DNA of 64,000 nt. Origin: an uncultured Bacteroidota bacterium. Its GTDB lineage: Bacteria; Bacteroidota; Bacteroidia; Flavobacteriales; Flavobacteriaceae. The notes under the pieces were generated by a model. That model was not told where the DNA came from. It made no database searches and worked only from the letters and a program-made list of their open reading frames with translations. Of this stretch, positions 1 to 7,907 are shown one piece after another. Positions within the stretch are counted from its first letter, which is position 1. Every line of letters starts with the position of its first letter. The DNA lies in NCBI GenBank assembly GCA_902622595.1, contig CACNQM010000003.1:140449-204448 (forward strand), in the 5' to 3' direction. The translations under genes and the position numbers were made by a program.

Positions 1-976
1 TATTTACTATTCCTGAATCATCAAGATTAACAATTCCTTTAGTGCCTATTAATTTCTCATTTACTTCGTAGAATGTGCCAGGTTGATGTCTACACTGACT
101 ATGAATAGTTGCGCCATTTTTATACTTAAATTCGACGTAATGATGATCAAAAATATGACCATATTTTTTGCCTTTTCTTATTTCTCTGCCCCCCATTCCT
201 TGAGCCGAAATAGGATAATCACCAATAAACCAATTTGCTACATCAATATTATGGATGTGTTGTTCCACAATATGATCACCACAAAGCCAGTTAAAATAAT
301 ACCAATTTCTCATTTGATATTCGAGTTCTGATTGATTTTTTTCTCTTTCCTTTACCCATACTCCACGCGAGTTCCATTTTACAATTCCAGAGGTTATCTT
401 ACCTACCATTCCCCTTTTTACCTGTTTAAACGTATTAATATAACTTGGCTGATATCTTCTTTGTAGTCCAACTACAACATTTAATTTTTTTTTCTTAACT
501 ATTTTTGCTGATTCAATAAATCTTTTTATACCTGAGATATCTGTTGCTACTGGTTTTTCGACAAAAACATGTTTTGAAGAATTAACTGCATATTCAAAAT
601 GCTGAGGTCTAAACCCTGGTGGTGTAGCTAGTATAACTACATCTGCATTATCGATTGTTTTTTTATAACCGTCAAAACCGGTGAAACAATTTTCATTTTT
701 AACTCGAATCTTTGAGGTTCCTTTAAACTCATTTTTTAAATTATTGAGACTACTCTCAATTTTATCTTCAAAAACATCACACATAGAGATAAGCTCAATA
801 TTATCGTCAGCATTAAGAGCATTTATAACTGCACCAGTTCCTCTTCCTCCGCAACCAACAAGAGATAATTTAATTTTATCATTATAAATATTCTTTTTGG
901 ATTTAAGTGTGTATCCAGGTAAAATAAATGCTGAGGATAACAAAGATGAGAATTTAATAAAATTTCTTCGTTTCAT
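1..976 (-). CDS. Tat-exported Gfo/Idh/MocA family oxidoreductase (3' end cut by window)
   Basis: About 325 codons are open from an ATG at 976 to the window edge; the C-terminus is missing. The N-terminus reads MKRRNFIKFSSLL, a twin-arginine signal followed by a hydrophobic stretch, so the folded, cofactor-loaded enzyme is probably exported to the periplasm. A Rossmann dinucleotide motif (LVGCGGRGTGA, about residues 38-48) and the family signature VEKP (about residues 138-141) identify a NAD(P)-dependent Gfo/Idh/MocA oxidoreductase; the following region has the HNIDVANW motif of the C-terminal domain. Such exported members usually act on sugars, but the substrate cannot be read here. It lies 16 nt downstream of the FGE-fold gene on the same strand and may be co-transcribed with it, although a -7-like box sits just before its start. 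Confidence 0.9.
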   Translation of the reverse strand, partial: MKRRNFIKFSSLLSSAFILPGYTLKSKKNIYNDKIKLSLVGCGGRGTGAVINALNADDNIELISMCDVFEDKIESSLNNLKNEFKGTSKIRVKNENCFTGFDGYKKTIDNADVVILATPPGFRPQHFEYAVNSSKHVFVEKPVATDISGIKRFIESAKIVKKKKLNVVVGLQRRYQPSYINTFKQVKRGMVGKITSGIVKWNSRGVWVKEREKNQSELEYQMRNWYYFNWLCGDHIVEQHIHNIDVANWFIGDYPISAQGMGGREIRKGKKYGHIFDHHYVEFKYKNGATIHSQCRHQPGTFYEVNEKLIGTKGIVNLDDSGIVN

Positions 977-980
977 AACC

Positions 981-988
981 TAAATATA
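981..988 (-). promoter_or_regulatory. -7-like box TATATTTA ahead of the Gfo/Idh/MocA gene
   Basis: TATATTTA matches the Bacteroidota -7 consensus TAnnTTTG at 7 of 8 positions (final G is A). It ends 4 nt before the ATG at 976, which would make the transcript leaderless. No clear -33 TTG was found at the right distance. Confidence 0.35.
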
Positions 989-992
989 TTAA

Positions 993-1946
993 TTATTTAA
1001 TCCAATATGCTTCAATATCCTCAATATTAGGAGTATTGTAAGGTCTAACTACTCTAAAACCAAGAAATTGGGCATTTGTATGCCACCATCTACTTTTTGG
1101 AAACTGTGGGTCTCTTCTCTTCCAGCTTTTCTCTGAAGGTATTCTTTTATAACTTTGTAAATCTTCAGCACTATCCTTCCATGAACCACCTCTAACAACT
1201 CTAGGATATTCACTAGTAGGCCTATTGAAAGGGTTGTTGATTATAGTATCCTTTAAATTTAGATATGCATCTTCAATGTACTGATCAAGTGTCCACTCAG
1301 AAACATTTCCATGCATATCATGTAATCCAAATTTGTTAGGAAGCTTTTGTCCAACCCTTTGATATTTTCCATTACTATTTTTTTCATACCAAGCATACTT
1401 TGTTAATGAATCAATTGAATTTCCAAAATGATATAAACTATCTGAGCCAGCCCTAGCAGCATACTCCCATTCAGCTTCGGTTGGCAGCCTATAGTAATTT
1501 CCAGTCATTGCTGTCAACCACTCACAGAACTTTGAGGCAGTTAATTGAGTCATAGAGATTGCGGGATATCCTTCGACACCCATACCAAAAGACATATCAA
1601 CATACGGGGCAGTGGCACCCGAGACAGCATCTACATCGACATTTATCTCGTGTTTATAACTCTTTCTTACTTGAAGAGAGTCAATTTCTCTAGATAAAAA
1701 AAGATTAAATATATCCCATGTTATTTCATACTTTGCCATCCAAAATGGACTTATTTTAATATTTTGAGATGAAGTTTCATGATCCCCTGAGTCATCTTTA
1801 CCCATTTTAAATATACCGCCTTCAATTGCAATCATTTCTATATTATAATCAATTTTAGAAATGAGCTGATTATAATCTTCAAAATTATCATCCTGAGCTT
1901 GTGTATAAAAACAGAGTAAAAAAATAATTACATAAAGATTCTTCAT
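993..1946 (-). CDS. Secreted FGE-sulfatase-fold (SUMF1/EgtB/PvdO) protein, probably non-catalytic
   Basis: 317 residues with a cleavable signal peptide (MKNLYVIIFLLCFYTQAQ). The mature part has the formylglycine-generating-enzyme fold: an IEGGIFKMG start, the RLPTEAEWEYAARAG motif near residues 155-169, HGNVSEW, VVRGGSW near residue 252 and a closing GFRVVRP. Formylglycine-generating enzymes use a copper-binding cysteine pair in the last third; here the segment after RGGSW contains no cysteine, so sulfatase activation is unlikely. Bacteroidota use the same fold in non-catalytic surface proteins such as the gliding proteins GldJ and GldK, but nothing here links it to gliding. It precedes the exported oxidoreductase by 16 nt on the same strand. 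Confidence 0.85.
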   Translation of the reverse strand: MKNLYVIIFLLCFYTQAQDDNFEDYNQLISKIDYNIEMIAIEGGIFKMGKDDSGDHETSSQNIKISPFWMAKYEITWDIFNLFLSREIDSLQVRKSYKHEINVDVDAVSGATAPYVDMSFGMGVEGYPAISMTQLTASKFCEWLTAMTGNYYRLPTEAEWEYAARAGSDSLYHFGNSIDSLTKYAWYEKNSNGKYQRVGQKLPNKFGLHDMHGNVSEWTLDQYIEDAYLNLKDTIINNPFNRPTSEYPRVVRGGSWKDSAEDLQSYKRIPSEKSWKRRDPQFPKSRWWHTNAQFLGFRVVRPYNTPNIEDIEAYWIK

Positions 1947-2035
1947 ATGTAAAGACTATATAAAATTAAAAAAACTTTTAATTATAAATTTAGATCAAAA
2001 AATAATTAAGTGATAATTTATTTGGAAGGAAAATG

Positions 2036-2119
2036 TGCCTACGACTGGACTCGAACCAGCACGAGAATAATCTCACTACCCCCTCAAGGTAGCGTGTATA
2101 CCAATTTCACCACGTAGGC
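2036..2119 (-). tRNA. tRNA-Leu(GAG)
   Basis: An 84-nt class II tRNA on the minus strand. The acceptor stem pairs GCCTACG with CGTAGGC, the anticodon stem CTACC/GGTAG encloses the loop TTGAGGG (anticodon GAG), a long variable arm follows, and the T-loop is TTCGAGT. The discriminator base is A. The 3' CCA is not encoded (the genome has CAT), so a CCA-adding enzyme must complete it. It lies 14 nt downstream of tRNA-Lys and probably shares its transcript. Confidence 0.96.
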
Positions 2120-2133
2120 TAAAAATAGGGTAG

Positions 2134-2206
2134 TGACCTGGCTGGGGCTCGAACCCAGGACCCTCTCCTTAAAAGGGAGATGCTCTACCAACTGAGCTAC
2201 CAGGTC
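2134..2206 (-). tRNA. tRNA-Lys(UUU)
   Basis: A 73-nt tRNA on the minus strand. The acceptor stem pairs GACCTGG with CCAGGTC, the D-arm is TAGCTCAGTTGGTAGAGCA, the anticodon stem TCTCC/GGAGA encloses CTTTTAA (anticodon UUU), and the T-loop is TTCGAGC. The discriminator is A and CCA is not encoded. It is the first gene of a two-tRNA unit. Together the two tRNAs fill the only gene-free interval longer than 300 bases in the window (1947-2276). Confidence 0.97.
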
Positions 2207-2218
2207 TGAAAAAGATGT

Positions 2219-2248
2219 CAAATATACATTGAAATATTGATTATTCAA
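2219..2248 (-). promoter_or_regulatory. Consensus Bacteroidota promoter of the tRNA-Lys/tRNA-Leu unit
   Basis: On the minus strand, TTG (2248-2246), a 19-nt spacer, then TATATTTG (2226-2219), an exact match to the flavobacterial TTG-N(17-23)-TAnnTTTG pattern. Transcription should start about 5 nt downstream, near 2214, some 8 nt before the mature tRNA-Lys. This is the cleanest promoter in the window. Confidence 0.75.
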
Positions 2249-2263
2249 TGATGTTTTTTATTA

Positions 2264-2271
2264 TAAATTTG
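2264..2271 (+). promoter_or_regulatory. -7 box TAAATTTG of aroK
   Basis: An exact TAnnTTTG box ending 5 nt before the aroK ATG at 2277. A TTG lies at 2237-2239, giving a 24-nt spacer, slightly longer than usual. If used, the message would be leaderless or nearly so. Confidence 0.5.
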
Positions 2272-2276
2272 TTAAT

Positions 2277-2810
2277 ATGAATAAAACTATTAAGACAATT
2301 TTTTTAACTGGTTACATGGGAGCAGGTAAGACTTTAATTGGTAAATCCTTATCAAAAAAAATTAATTATAAGTTTTATGATTTGGATAGTTATATAGAGA
2401 CTAAAGAGGGCAAAAAAGTTTCTGATATATTTAATCAAAAAAATGAAGTTTATTTTAGAAAAATTGAGAATAAATATCTTGATCAGTTATCATCTAAAAA
2501 CGAAAAAAAAATAATTTCAACTGGAGGAGGAACTCCCTGTTTTAAAAATAATCTAAATTTAATTCAAGATACTCCTGATTCATTATCCATATATCTGAAA
2601 GCAAATGTTAATACATTAGTTGAAAGATTAAAAAATTCTATTACCAAACGACCGCTAATTTTACATTTAAAAAATGATCAGGAATTAAGAGATTTCATAA
2701 CAAAGCATTTATTTGAAAGAAGCTTCTACTATGAAAAATCAGATATTAAAATCAAAACTGATGATTTAGAATTAAGTAACATTGTAAAGTTGATTAGTGA
2801 ACTAGTTTAA
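2277..2810 (+). CDS. aroK: Shikimate kinase
   Basis: 177 residues, the normal length for the family. It phosphorylates shikimate with ATP at O3 in the cytoplasmic chorismate pathway to aromatic amino acids. Visible motifs: the P-loop GYMGAGKT at residues 12-19, the shikimate-contacting DLDSYIE from residue 35, FRKIE near residue 57, the STGGGTP loop near residue 81, and an RPL lid motif around residue 122. It is transcribed divergently from the tRNA unit and ends in a 9-bp overlap with the convergent PRTase-like gene at 2802. Confidence 0.95.
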   Translation: MNKTIKTIFLTGYMGAGKTLIGKSLSKKINYKFYDLDSYIETKEGKKVSDIFNQKNEVYFRKIENKYLDQLSSKNEKKIISTGGGTPCFKNNLNLIQDTPDSLSIYLKANVNTLVERLKNSITKRPLILHLKNDQELRDFITKHLFERSFYYEKSDIKIKTDDLELSNIVKLISELV

Positions 2811-3308
2811 ATAAACTGTAAATTCTTCATTTTTATTGACTTTTACATCAACATGCTCATTTACAGACGTAGACAAGTTCAGTCCTGAAAAATCAATTTT
2901 AACTGGAAATAAAGAATGATCTCTATTAATCATCACAGCTGTCTTAATCTTAAAAGGGTCTAGTGACATTAGTCCACTTATTATAAGTTGTAGAGTCTTT
3001 GCAGATTGGGATACATCGCTTACAATTATTACTGATTTACTATTTACAGTAAAATCCTTTTCAAACTTCAAATGATTTAATGAATATAAATCAATTTCAA
3101 CACCAACCATTTCAAAATCAATTTCCGAGTGTTCACTAATTAAATTGATAATTTTTTTTGCAATAATTTTTCCATTTTTAGATACCCCAAAAAAAATAAG
3201 TTTCTTTTGATCAATGTTATCCTCAAGAATTTCAAGACTAATTCTCTTTATCTTGTTTTCAACATCATGATGATCCAAAATAATATTTTTATAATTATCT
3301 TTTTTCAT
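2802..3308 (-). CDS. PRTase-fold protein with altered PRPP loop
   Basis: 168 residues. The central stretch KSVIIVSDVSQSAKTL (residues 91-106) has the position and hydrophobic pattern of the PRPP-binding loop of type I phosphoribosyltransferases, and GVSKNGKIIAKKI (41-53) resembles the earlier GVxxxG loop of PyrR-like proteins. The usual two acidic residues and TG of that loop (DDV..TGRT) are replaced here by SDV and SAKT, so catalysis is uncertain and a regulatory or vestigial role is possible. From memory, similar genes sit beside shikimate kinase in other Flavobacteriia; this is synteny, not function. Substrate unknown. Confidence 0.65.
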   Translation of the reverse strand: MKKDNYKNIILDHHDVENKIKRISLEILEDNIDQKKLIFFGVSKNGKIIAKKIINLISEHSEIDFEMVGVEIDLYSLNHLKFEKDFTVNSKSVIIVSDVSQSAKTLQLIISGLMSLDPFKIKTAVMINRDHSLFPVKIDFSGLNLSTSVNEHVDVKVNKNEEFTVYLN

Positions 3309-3360
3309 ATTAAATACAATATTACATTAATAAAGTAATGTTGTATATTCACACTAAATT

Positions 3361-4236
3361 ATGAAGAAAAAACTACTTTTTCTTATTCCTTTGTTCTTGA
3401 TATTAACTCATTGTAAAAAAGATGATGACGATCCAGAGTATGTTATAAGAGAATATAGTGACCAAGTTAATGTTGATCATCAACTTATTGAGGACTACTT
3501 AAGAACTCATACATTTAATTATGATGATTTTAATAATCAAGCTAATATTGATGTTAAAATTGATACTCTAACTGATTCAAATTCAACCAAGAAATCATTG
3601 TACGAACTATCTAATGTTAAGACTATTGACGTGATTGACTCAAATGGTGAAAATGTTAGTCATAATTTATATTATATAATAGCTAGAGAAGGACTAAATG
3701 AAAAACCATCTGTGGCAGACTCTGTTTATATTTCATATCGTGGACTTTTAACAGATGGATATGTTTTTGATAAAAGAAAATTTCCTATCTGGTTTGACCT
3801 TGCTGTTTCTTTAGAAGGATTTAGAGAGGGTATATCAGAGCTCAAAACTGGAAACTTTTCTGAAAATTCAGATGGTACAATTTCCTATAATTCTTTTGGA
3901 GTAGGTATATTTTTTATTCCCTCTGGAATAGCTTATTTTGAGAATACTACCGCAGGGATCCCAGAATATTCCCCACTAATTTTTTCAGTAAAATTAATGA
4001 CTTACACACCAACTGATCATGACAATGATGGCATACTTTCAATAGATGAAGATATAGATGGCGACGGAAAACCTTTTAGAGATGACACAGATGGCGATAA
4101 TTTGTGGAATATGTATGACGTTGATGATGACAATGATGGTATATTAACTGTCAACGAAATTGATAAAAATAGTGACAATGTCGTAGATGATTCTGATAAT
4201 GATGGAACCCCAGATTACTTAGATCCTGATAATTAA
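3361..4236 (+). CDS. FKBP-type peptidyl-prolyl isomerase lipoprotein with TSP3-like calcium-binding tail
   Basis: 291 residues. The N-terminus MKKKLLFLIPLFLILTHC ends in a Bacteroidota-type lipobox with Cys18, followed by an acidic linker. Residues about 110-215 follow the FKBP pattern: YRGLLTDGYVFDKR, LEGFREGISELKTG, a FFIPSGIAYF strand and a closing LIFSVKLMTY. Residues 217-291 are a run of DxDxDG-type calcium loops (DHDNDG, DIDGDG, DDDNDG, DSDNDG) as in thrombospondin type 3 repeats. The protein is probably anchored to an outer membrane leaflet, helping proline isomerisation of exported proteins or acting as a calcium-stabilised surface protein. The FKBP part resembles the gliding lipoprotein GldI, but this is not proof of a gliding role. 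It ends in a 4-bp overlap with the convergent gene. Confidence 0.82.
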   Translation: MKKKLLFLIPLFLILTHCKKDDDDPEYVIREYSDQVNVDHQLIEDYLRTHTFNYDDFNNQANIDVKIDTLTDSNSTKKSLYELSNVKTIDVIDSNGENVSHNLYYIIAREGLNEKPSVADSVYISYRGLLTDGYVFDKRKFPIWFDLAVSLEGFREGISELKTGNFSENSDGTISYNSFGVGIFFIPSGIAYFENTTAGIPEYSPLIFSVKLMTYTPTDHDNDGILSIDEDIDGDGKPFRDDTDGDNLWNMYDVDDDNDGILTVNEIDKNSDNVVDDSDNDGTPDYLDPDN

Positions 4237-4904
4237 TCTTTTTTCTTAAAAAGATCATACGGAATGTCATATGATATATTTAGCGATAATTTATTTGTTG
4301 TAGTATCTATGTTTGCATTATCGATGTCAATACCATTTGCGTTTATTATTAATAACTCATTGTTGTTAAGCCCCCGCTCGTATCTTAAACCTACACTAAA
4401 AGATTTAACTTTTACTCTAGTACCAAGTAAAAGACTTAAATTATATTTATCTTCGATTTCTTCAAGATCAAAGTTACTAGAGTTTGATAGGTTGTATTTA
4501 AAGGTAGGACCAGCAAATATGCTAATTGGTCCAAGGACTTTATATCCAAATATAATTGGAACCTGAATATCTGTTGACTTGTAAGTATGTTCAGCAATAT
4601 TAATAGATTCACTTAAAATATTAGTGTTATTGTTTGCACTTGTAAAAGCAGTGCCATTCTTTGACTTAGAAAAGATTAAATTAATTTCTGGCCTAATATA
4701 AAAGGTGATTAGGTCTATTTCTGTAAATAGACCAAGTTGAAAACCTGTTGAATTTTTTAAATCAAGATCGTAATCATCAATTTTTGTTTTTATATTTTCA
4801 ATAGATCCAAAATTATCATCATTTAATCCAAAATTTACTCCCAGGTTTCCCTGAGCAAATATTGAGCTGGAGGGTATTAAAAACAATAAAATTAATATTC
4901 TCAT
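4233..4904 (-). CDS. Small outer-membrane beta-barrel protein (PorT-like)
   Basis: 223 residues from the ATG at 4904, whose A overlaps the upstream transketolase stop (TGATG); an in-frame TTG one codon earlier is less likely. A signal peptide (MRILILLFLIPSSSIFAQ) is followed by alternating strands such as GFQLGLFTEIDL, FYIRPEINLIFS, IFAGPTFKYNL and FSVGLRYERGL, ending in ISYDIPYDLFKKKD. This is the layout of the small 8-strand barrel proteins of Bacteroidota (outer membrane beta-barrel/PorT family). Function beyond membrane location cannot be assigned. It is the last gene of the transketolase unit. Confidence 0.75.
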   Translation of the reverse strand: MRILILLFLIPSSSIFAQGNLGVNFGLNDDNFGSIENIKTKIDDYDLDLKNSTGFQLGLFTEIDLITFYIRPEINLIFSKSKNGTAFTSANNNTNILSESINIAEHTYKSTDIQVPIIFGYKVLGPISIFAGPTFKYNLSNSSNFDLEEIEDKYNLSLLLGTRVKVKSFSVGLRYERGLNNNELLIINANGIDIDNANIDTTTNKLSLNISYDIPYDLFKKKD

Positions 4905-5860
4905 CAAACTTTTCTCTTTATTACCTTGATAACAGCATCGTATATTGAGTTCATGTTCAGTCCATATTTATTCATAAGTTCAATAGGAGTTCCAGACTCT
5001 CCAAATGTGTCATTAGTCCCAACAAATTCCTGAGGATATGGAGCTTTAGATGTAAGAAGCCTGGCAATACTCTCACCGAGTCCACCGAAGATGTTATGCT
5101 CCTCAGCAGACACTATACAACCTGTTTTATTTACAGAATTAAGAATTAAATCCTCATCAAGTGGTTTTATAGTATGAATATTAATTATTTCAGCATTTAT
5201 GCCATTTTTTTCTAATTTCTCTGCAGCCTGTATTGCTTCCCAAACTAAATGACCAGTTGCAACAATAGTCACATCGTTACCCTTGTTTAACATTACACCT
5301 TTTCCAATTTGGAATTTATCTGATGGATTTGTAAAATTTGCAACTTTTGGTCGACCGAATCTTAAGTAAACTGGTCCATCAAAATTACAAATTTCCAGCG
5401 TAGCAGATTTTGTTTGATTGAAATCACAAGTGTTAATTACGGTCATACCTGGAAGCATTTTCATTAAACCAATATCCTCTAAAATTTGATGAGTTGCACC
5501 ATCTTCCCCCAATGTTATTCCGGCATGAGAGGCGCAAATTTTTACATTTTTATTTGAATATGCAATTGATTGTCTAATTTGATCATAAACTCTACCTGTT
5601 GAAAAATTTGCAAAAGTACCAGTATAAGGAATTTTTCCACCAGTAGCCAATCCTGCAGCAAGCCCCATCATATTTGCTTCTGCTATACCAACTTGAAAAA
5701 ACCTTTCAGGGTTTTCATTAGCAAAAGAATTCATTTTAAGAGAACCTGTTAAATCAGCACAGAGTGCTACAACTTCGCTATTATTTCTTCCAAGTTCTGT
5801 AAGACCCTCGCCAAAGCCTGACCTAGTATCTTTATCACCCTGATTAATAAATTTTTTCAT
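4904..5860 (-). CDS. Transketolase, C-terminal subunit
   Basis: 318 residues covering the pyrimidine-binding and C-terminal domains of transketolase. It moves two-carbon ketol units between sugar phosphates in the non-oxidative pentose phosphate pathway, together with the N-terminal subunit encoded 1 nt upstream. The segment FFQVGIAEANMMGLAAG (near residues 54-70) holds the catalytic glutamate that activates thiamine diphosphate, and VYLRFGRPK and LVSAEEHNIFGGLGE-like stretches are typical of the domain. Split transketolases are common in Bacteroidota, so this is not a broken gene. The start is an ATG at 5860. Confidence 0.94.
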   Translation of the reverse strand: MKKFINQGDKDTRSGFGEGLTELGRNNSEVVALCADLTGSLKMNSFANENPERFFQVGIAEANMMGLAAGLATGGKIPYTGTFANFSTGRVYDQIRQSIAYSNKNVKICASHAGITLGEDGATHQILEDIGLMKMLPGMTVINTCDFNQTKSATLEICNFDGPVYLRFGRPKVANFTNPSDKFQIGKGVMLNKGNDVTIVATGHLVWEAIQAAEKLEKNGINAEIINIHTIKPLDEDLILNSVNKTGCIVSAEEHNIFGGLGESIARLLTSKAPYPQEFVGTNDTFGESGTPIELMNKYGLNMNSIYDAVIKVIKRKV

Positions 5861-5861
5861 A

Positions 5862-6689
5862 TTAATAATCTCCTAAAGTTTCAGGATTTTGTTTTAACGC
5901 CTCTTTAAGTTGTTCATCATTTGGAGCCACTCCGTGCCATTTGTGGGTATGCATCATAAAATCGACTCCATTTCCCATAATTGTTTTCATTAGTATGGCA
6001 ATTGGCCTACCTCTCATACTATTTTTTTTGGCTTTACTGAGTGTTTTGTGAACATCATTTAAGGAGTTCCCGTTTTCAATTTCAAGAACTTCCCAATTGA
6101 ACGACTCGAGCTTTAATTTTAGATTACCAATATCTAAAACATCTTCAGTTGATCCGTCAATCTGCTGACCATTGAGATCAATTGTTACAATTATATTATC
6201 AACTTTATTTGCAGATGCGAACATAAAAGCTTCCCAGTTTTGTCCTTCTTGAAGTTCACCATCACCTGTTAAAACATAGACAAGTGAACTATCGCTATTT
6301 AATTTTTTTGAAAGAGCAACTCCAATACCAACTGATAATCCTTGTCCAAGTGAGCCAGATGAAATATTAACTCCCGGTAAGTTGTCATGATTTGTTGGAT
6401 GACCTTGAAGTCTTGAGTTAATTTTTCTAAAAGTTTTAAGCTCTTTTGTTTCAAAATATCCTGCTCTTGCCAAAGTGCTATAATATACAGGTGAAATATG
6501 TCCATTTGACAAAATAAACATGTCTTTTGAGTTTCTATCAAGACCATGATCCATTATTCCATTGTAAAGTGTCACAAAAAACTCAACACATCCAAGAGAG
6601 CCACCAGGATGGCCTGAATTGACAGCATGAACCATTCTCAATATGTCTCTTCTTGTTTGGATAACCAACTTATCTAGGTTCTTGCTCAT
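5862..6689 (-). CDS. Transketolase, N-terminal subunit
   Basis: 275 residues forming the thiamine-diphosphate-binding half of transketolase. Motifs include SGHPGGSLGCVEF (residues 25-37), the ISSGSLGQGLSVGIG stretch, and the thiamine motif GDGELQEGQNWEA (near residue 142) running to IDLNGQQIDG. It forms the active site with the C-terminal subunit. A promoter-like TTG-N18-TACTTTTA lies about 7 nt upstream of the ATG (one mismatch to the -7 consensus). First gene of a three-gene unit ending in the beta-barrel gene at 4233. Confidence 0.94.
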   Translation of the reverse strand: MSKNLDKLVIQTRRDILRMVHAVNSGHPGGSLGCVEFFVTLYNGIMDHGLDRNSKDMFILSNGHISPVYYSTLARAGYFETKELKTFRKINSRLQGHPTNHDNLPGVNISSGSLGQGLSVGIGVALSKKLNSDSSLVYVLTGDGELQEGQNWEAFMFASANKVDNIIVTIDLNGQQIDGSTEDVLDIGNLKLKLESFNWEVLEIENGNSLNDVHKTLSKAKKNSMRGRPIAILMKTIMGNGVDFMMHTHKWHGVAPNDEQLKEALKQNPETLGDY

Positions 6690-6770
6690 GTAAATGTAAA
6701 AGTATGATTAAACTATCATTAACAAAATTCTTTTTATCATAAATTATATATAAATAATTAACAATCCATT

Positions 6771-6798
6771 TTGGATATTAATTACTTTATTAATTTTG
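6771..6798 (+). promoter_or_regulatory. Promoter of the lptF/lptG-like gene, directly against the start
   Basis: TTG at 6771-6773, a 17-nt spacer, then an exact TAATTTTG box at 6791-6798. ATG codons follow at 6801 and 6804. The box ends 5 nt before the second ATG, so the predicted start of transcription falls on or next to the start codon. This also argues against the longer reading frame that begins at the TTG in 6771. Confidence 0.6.
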
Positions 6799-6803
6799 AG
6801 ATG

Positions 6804-7871
6804 ATGAAGATTATAGATAAATATATAATCAAAAAATATCTTAGTACTTTTTTTGTAATGTTTGGCCTATTTATTCCTATAGGAATTATGGTAGATTTTG
6901 CTGAAAAAATTGATAAATTTAGGGAGAATGAGGTGCCAGCTAATCTAATTCTTAGTTATTACACAGACTTTGTTTGGTATTTTGGAAGTCAACTATATCC
7001 TGTATTTCTTTTTCTTGCAGTAATCTTTTTTACTTCCAGGCTTGCAAATAATACTGAAATAACTGCAATTTTATCATCTGGTCTTTCTTTTCAAAGATTT
7101 GCAAAACCGTATTTTATTTCAGCCTCAGTTATAGTATTGTTTTCTCTTTTCTCAGGAATGTTCATTGTGCCAAAATCTAACCAAAACTTCAACGAATTTA
7201 TATCTGAATATATTAAATCTGAAAATAAAAGAAACACATCAAGACTTTTCAAACAAATCAACGAAAACGAATATATATACGCCAGTAGTTATGATCCTTC
7301 CAGAAAAAGAGCATTGAATTTTACATTAGAGAACTTTGATGGAAATATATTAAAGCACAAAATTTCTGCTACTACTATCAGATGGGATGATTCAATTCTT
7401 AGACTTACAAATTATGTTAAAAGGCAAATTATAGATGATAAAGAATATGTACAAAGAGCCACAAGAAAAGACACAATACTTGATTTTGATATTGATGATC
7501 TTGCTCCTTTAAATTATGTTGCAGAAACACTAAATTTTTTTGAATTAAATAGACTTATTAAGTATGAAAAAAGAGCAGGTTCTCCTTTAATAAACTCTCA
7601 TTTATTAGTTCGTCATAAAAGGTATACTACCCCATTATCATGCTTTATCCTTACTTTAATTGCATTATCAGTTTCTTCATTTAAAAGAAGAGGTGGGATA
7701 GGAAGTAATCTTGCAATAGGTGTTTCTCTAGGTTTCTTATTTATTTTTTTAGATAAAATATTTAGTGTCTTGGTGATAAAGTCAAATTTTTCACCTGCAA
7801 TTGCCTCTTGGGGAATTCTATTAATTTTTTTAACGATCGCAATCTTTCTTTTAAAAAAGGCTATAAGATAG
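6804..7871 (+). CDS. LptF/LptG family permease (YjgP/YjgQ)
   Basis: About 355 residues from the ATG at 6804 (MKIIDKYIIKKYLSTFF); an ATG sits immediately before it at 6801 and a TTG extension at 6771 is rejected because it overlaps the promoter. LptF and LptG form the inner-membrane part of the ABC machine that pulls lipopolysaccharide out of the membrane toward the outer leaflet. Three hydrophobic segments lie in the first 120 residues, then a soluble beta-rich periplasmic domain, then three more hydrophobic segments from about residue 270. The opening IDKYIIKKYL is typical of the family. Whether it is LptF or LptG cannot be told from one member. Confidence 0.9.
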   Translation: MKIIDKYIIKKYLSTFFVMFGLFIPIGIMVDFAEKIDKFRENEVPANLILSYYTDFVWYFGSQLYPVFLFLAVIFFTSRLANNTEITAILSSGLSFQRFAKPYFISASVIVLFSLFSGMFIVPKSNQNFNEFISEYIKSENKRNTSRLFKQINENEYIYASSYDPSRKRALNFTLENFDGNILKHKISATTIRWDDSILRLTNYVKRQIIDDKEYVQRATRKDTILDFDIDDLAPLNYVAETLNFFELNRLIKYEKRAGSPLINSHLLVRHKRYTTPLSCFILTLIALSVSSFKRRGGIGSNLAIGVSLGFLFIFLDKIFSVLVIKSNFSPAIASWGILLIFLTIAIFLLKKAIR

Positions 7872-7907
7872 ATTAATAATTAAACTATATTTACATAAAT
7901 TTTAGAT

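Noticed and set aside
681..887. Small + strand open frame opposite the Gfo/Idh/MocA gene
   Set aside because: The minus-strand frame with a Tat signal, GxGxxG and EKP motifs accounts for this DNA.
4904..6689. Transketolase broken by a nonsense mutation
   Set aside because: Two separate proteins, each with complete domains and its own ATG, are the normal arrangement in many Bacteroidota.
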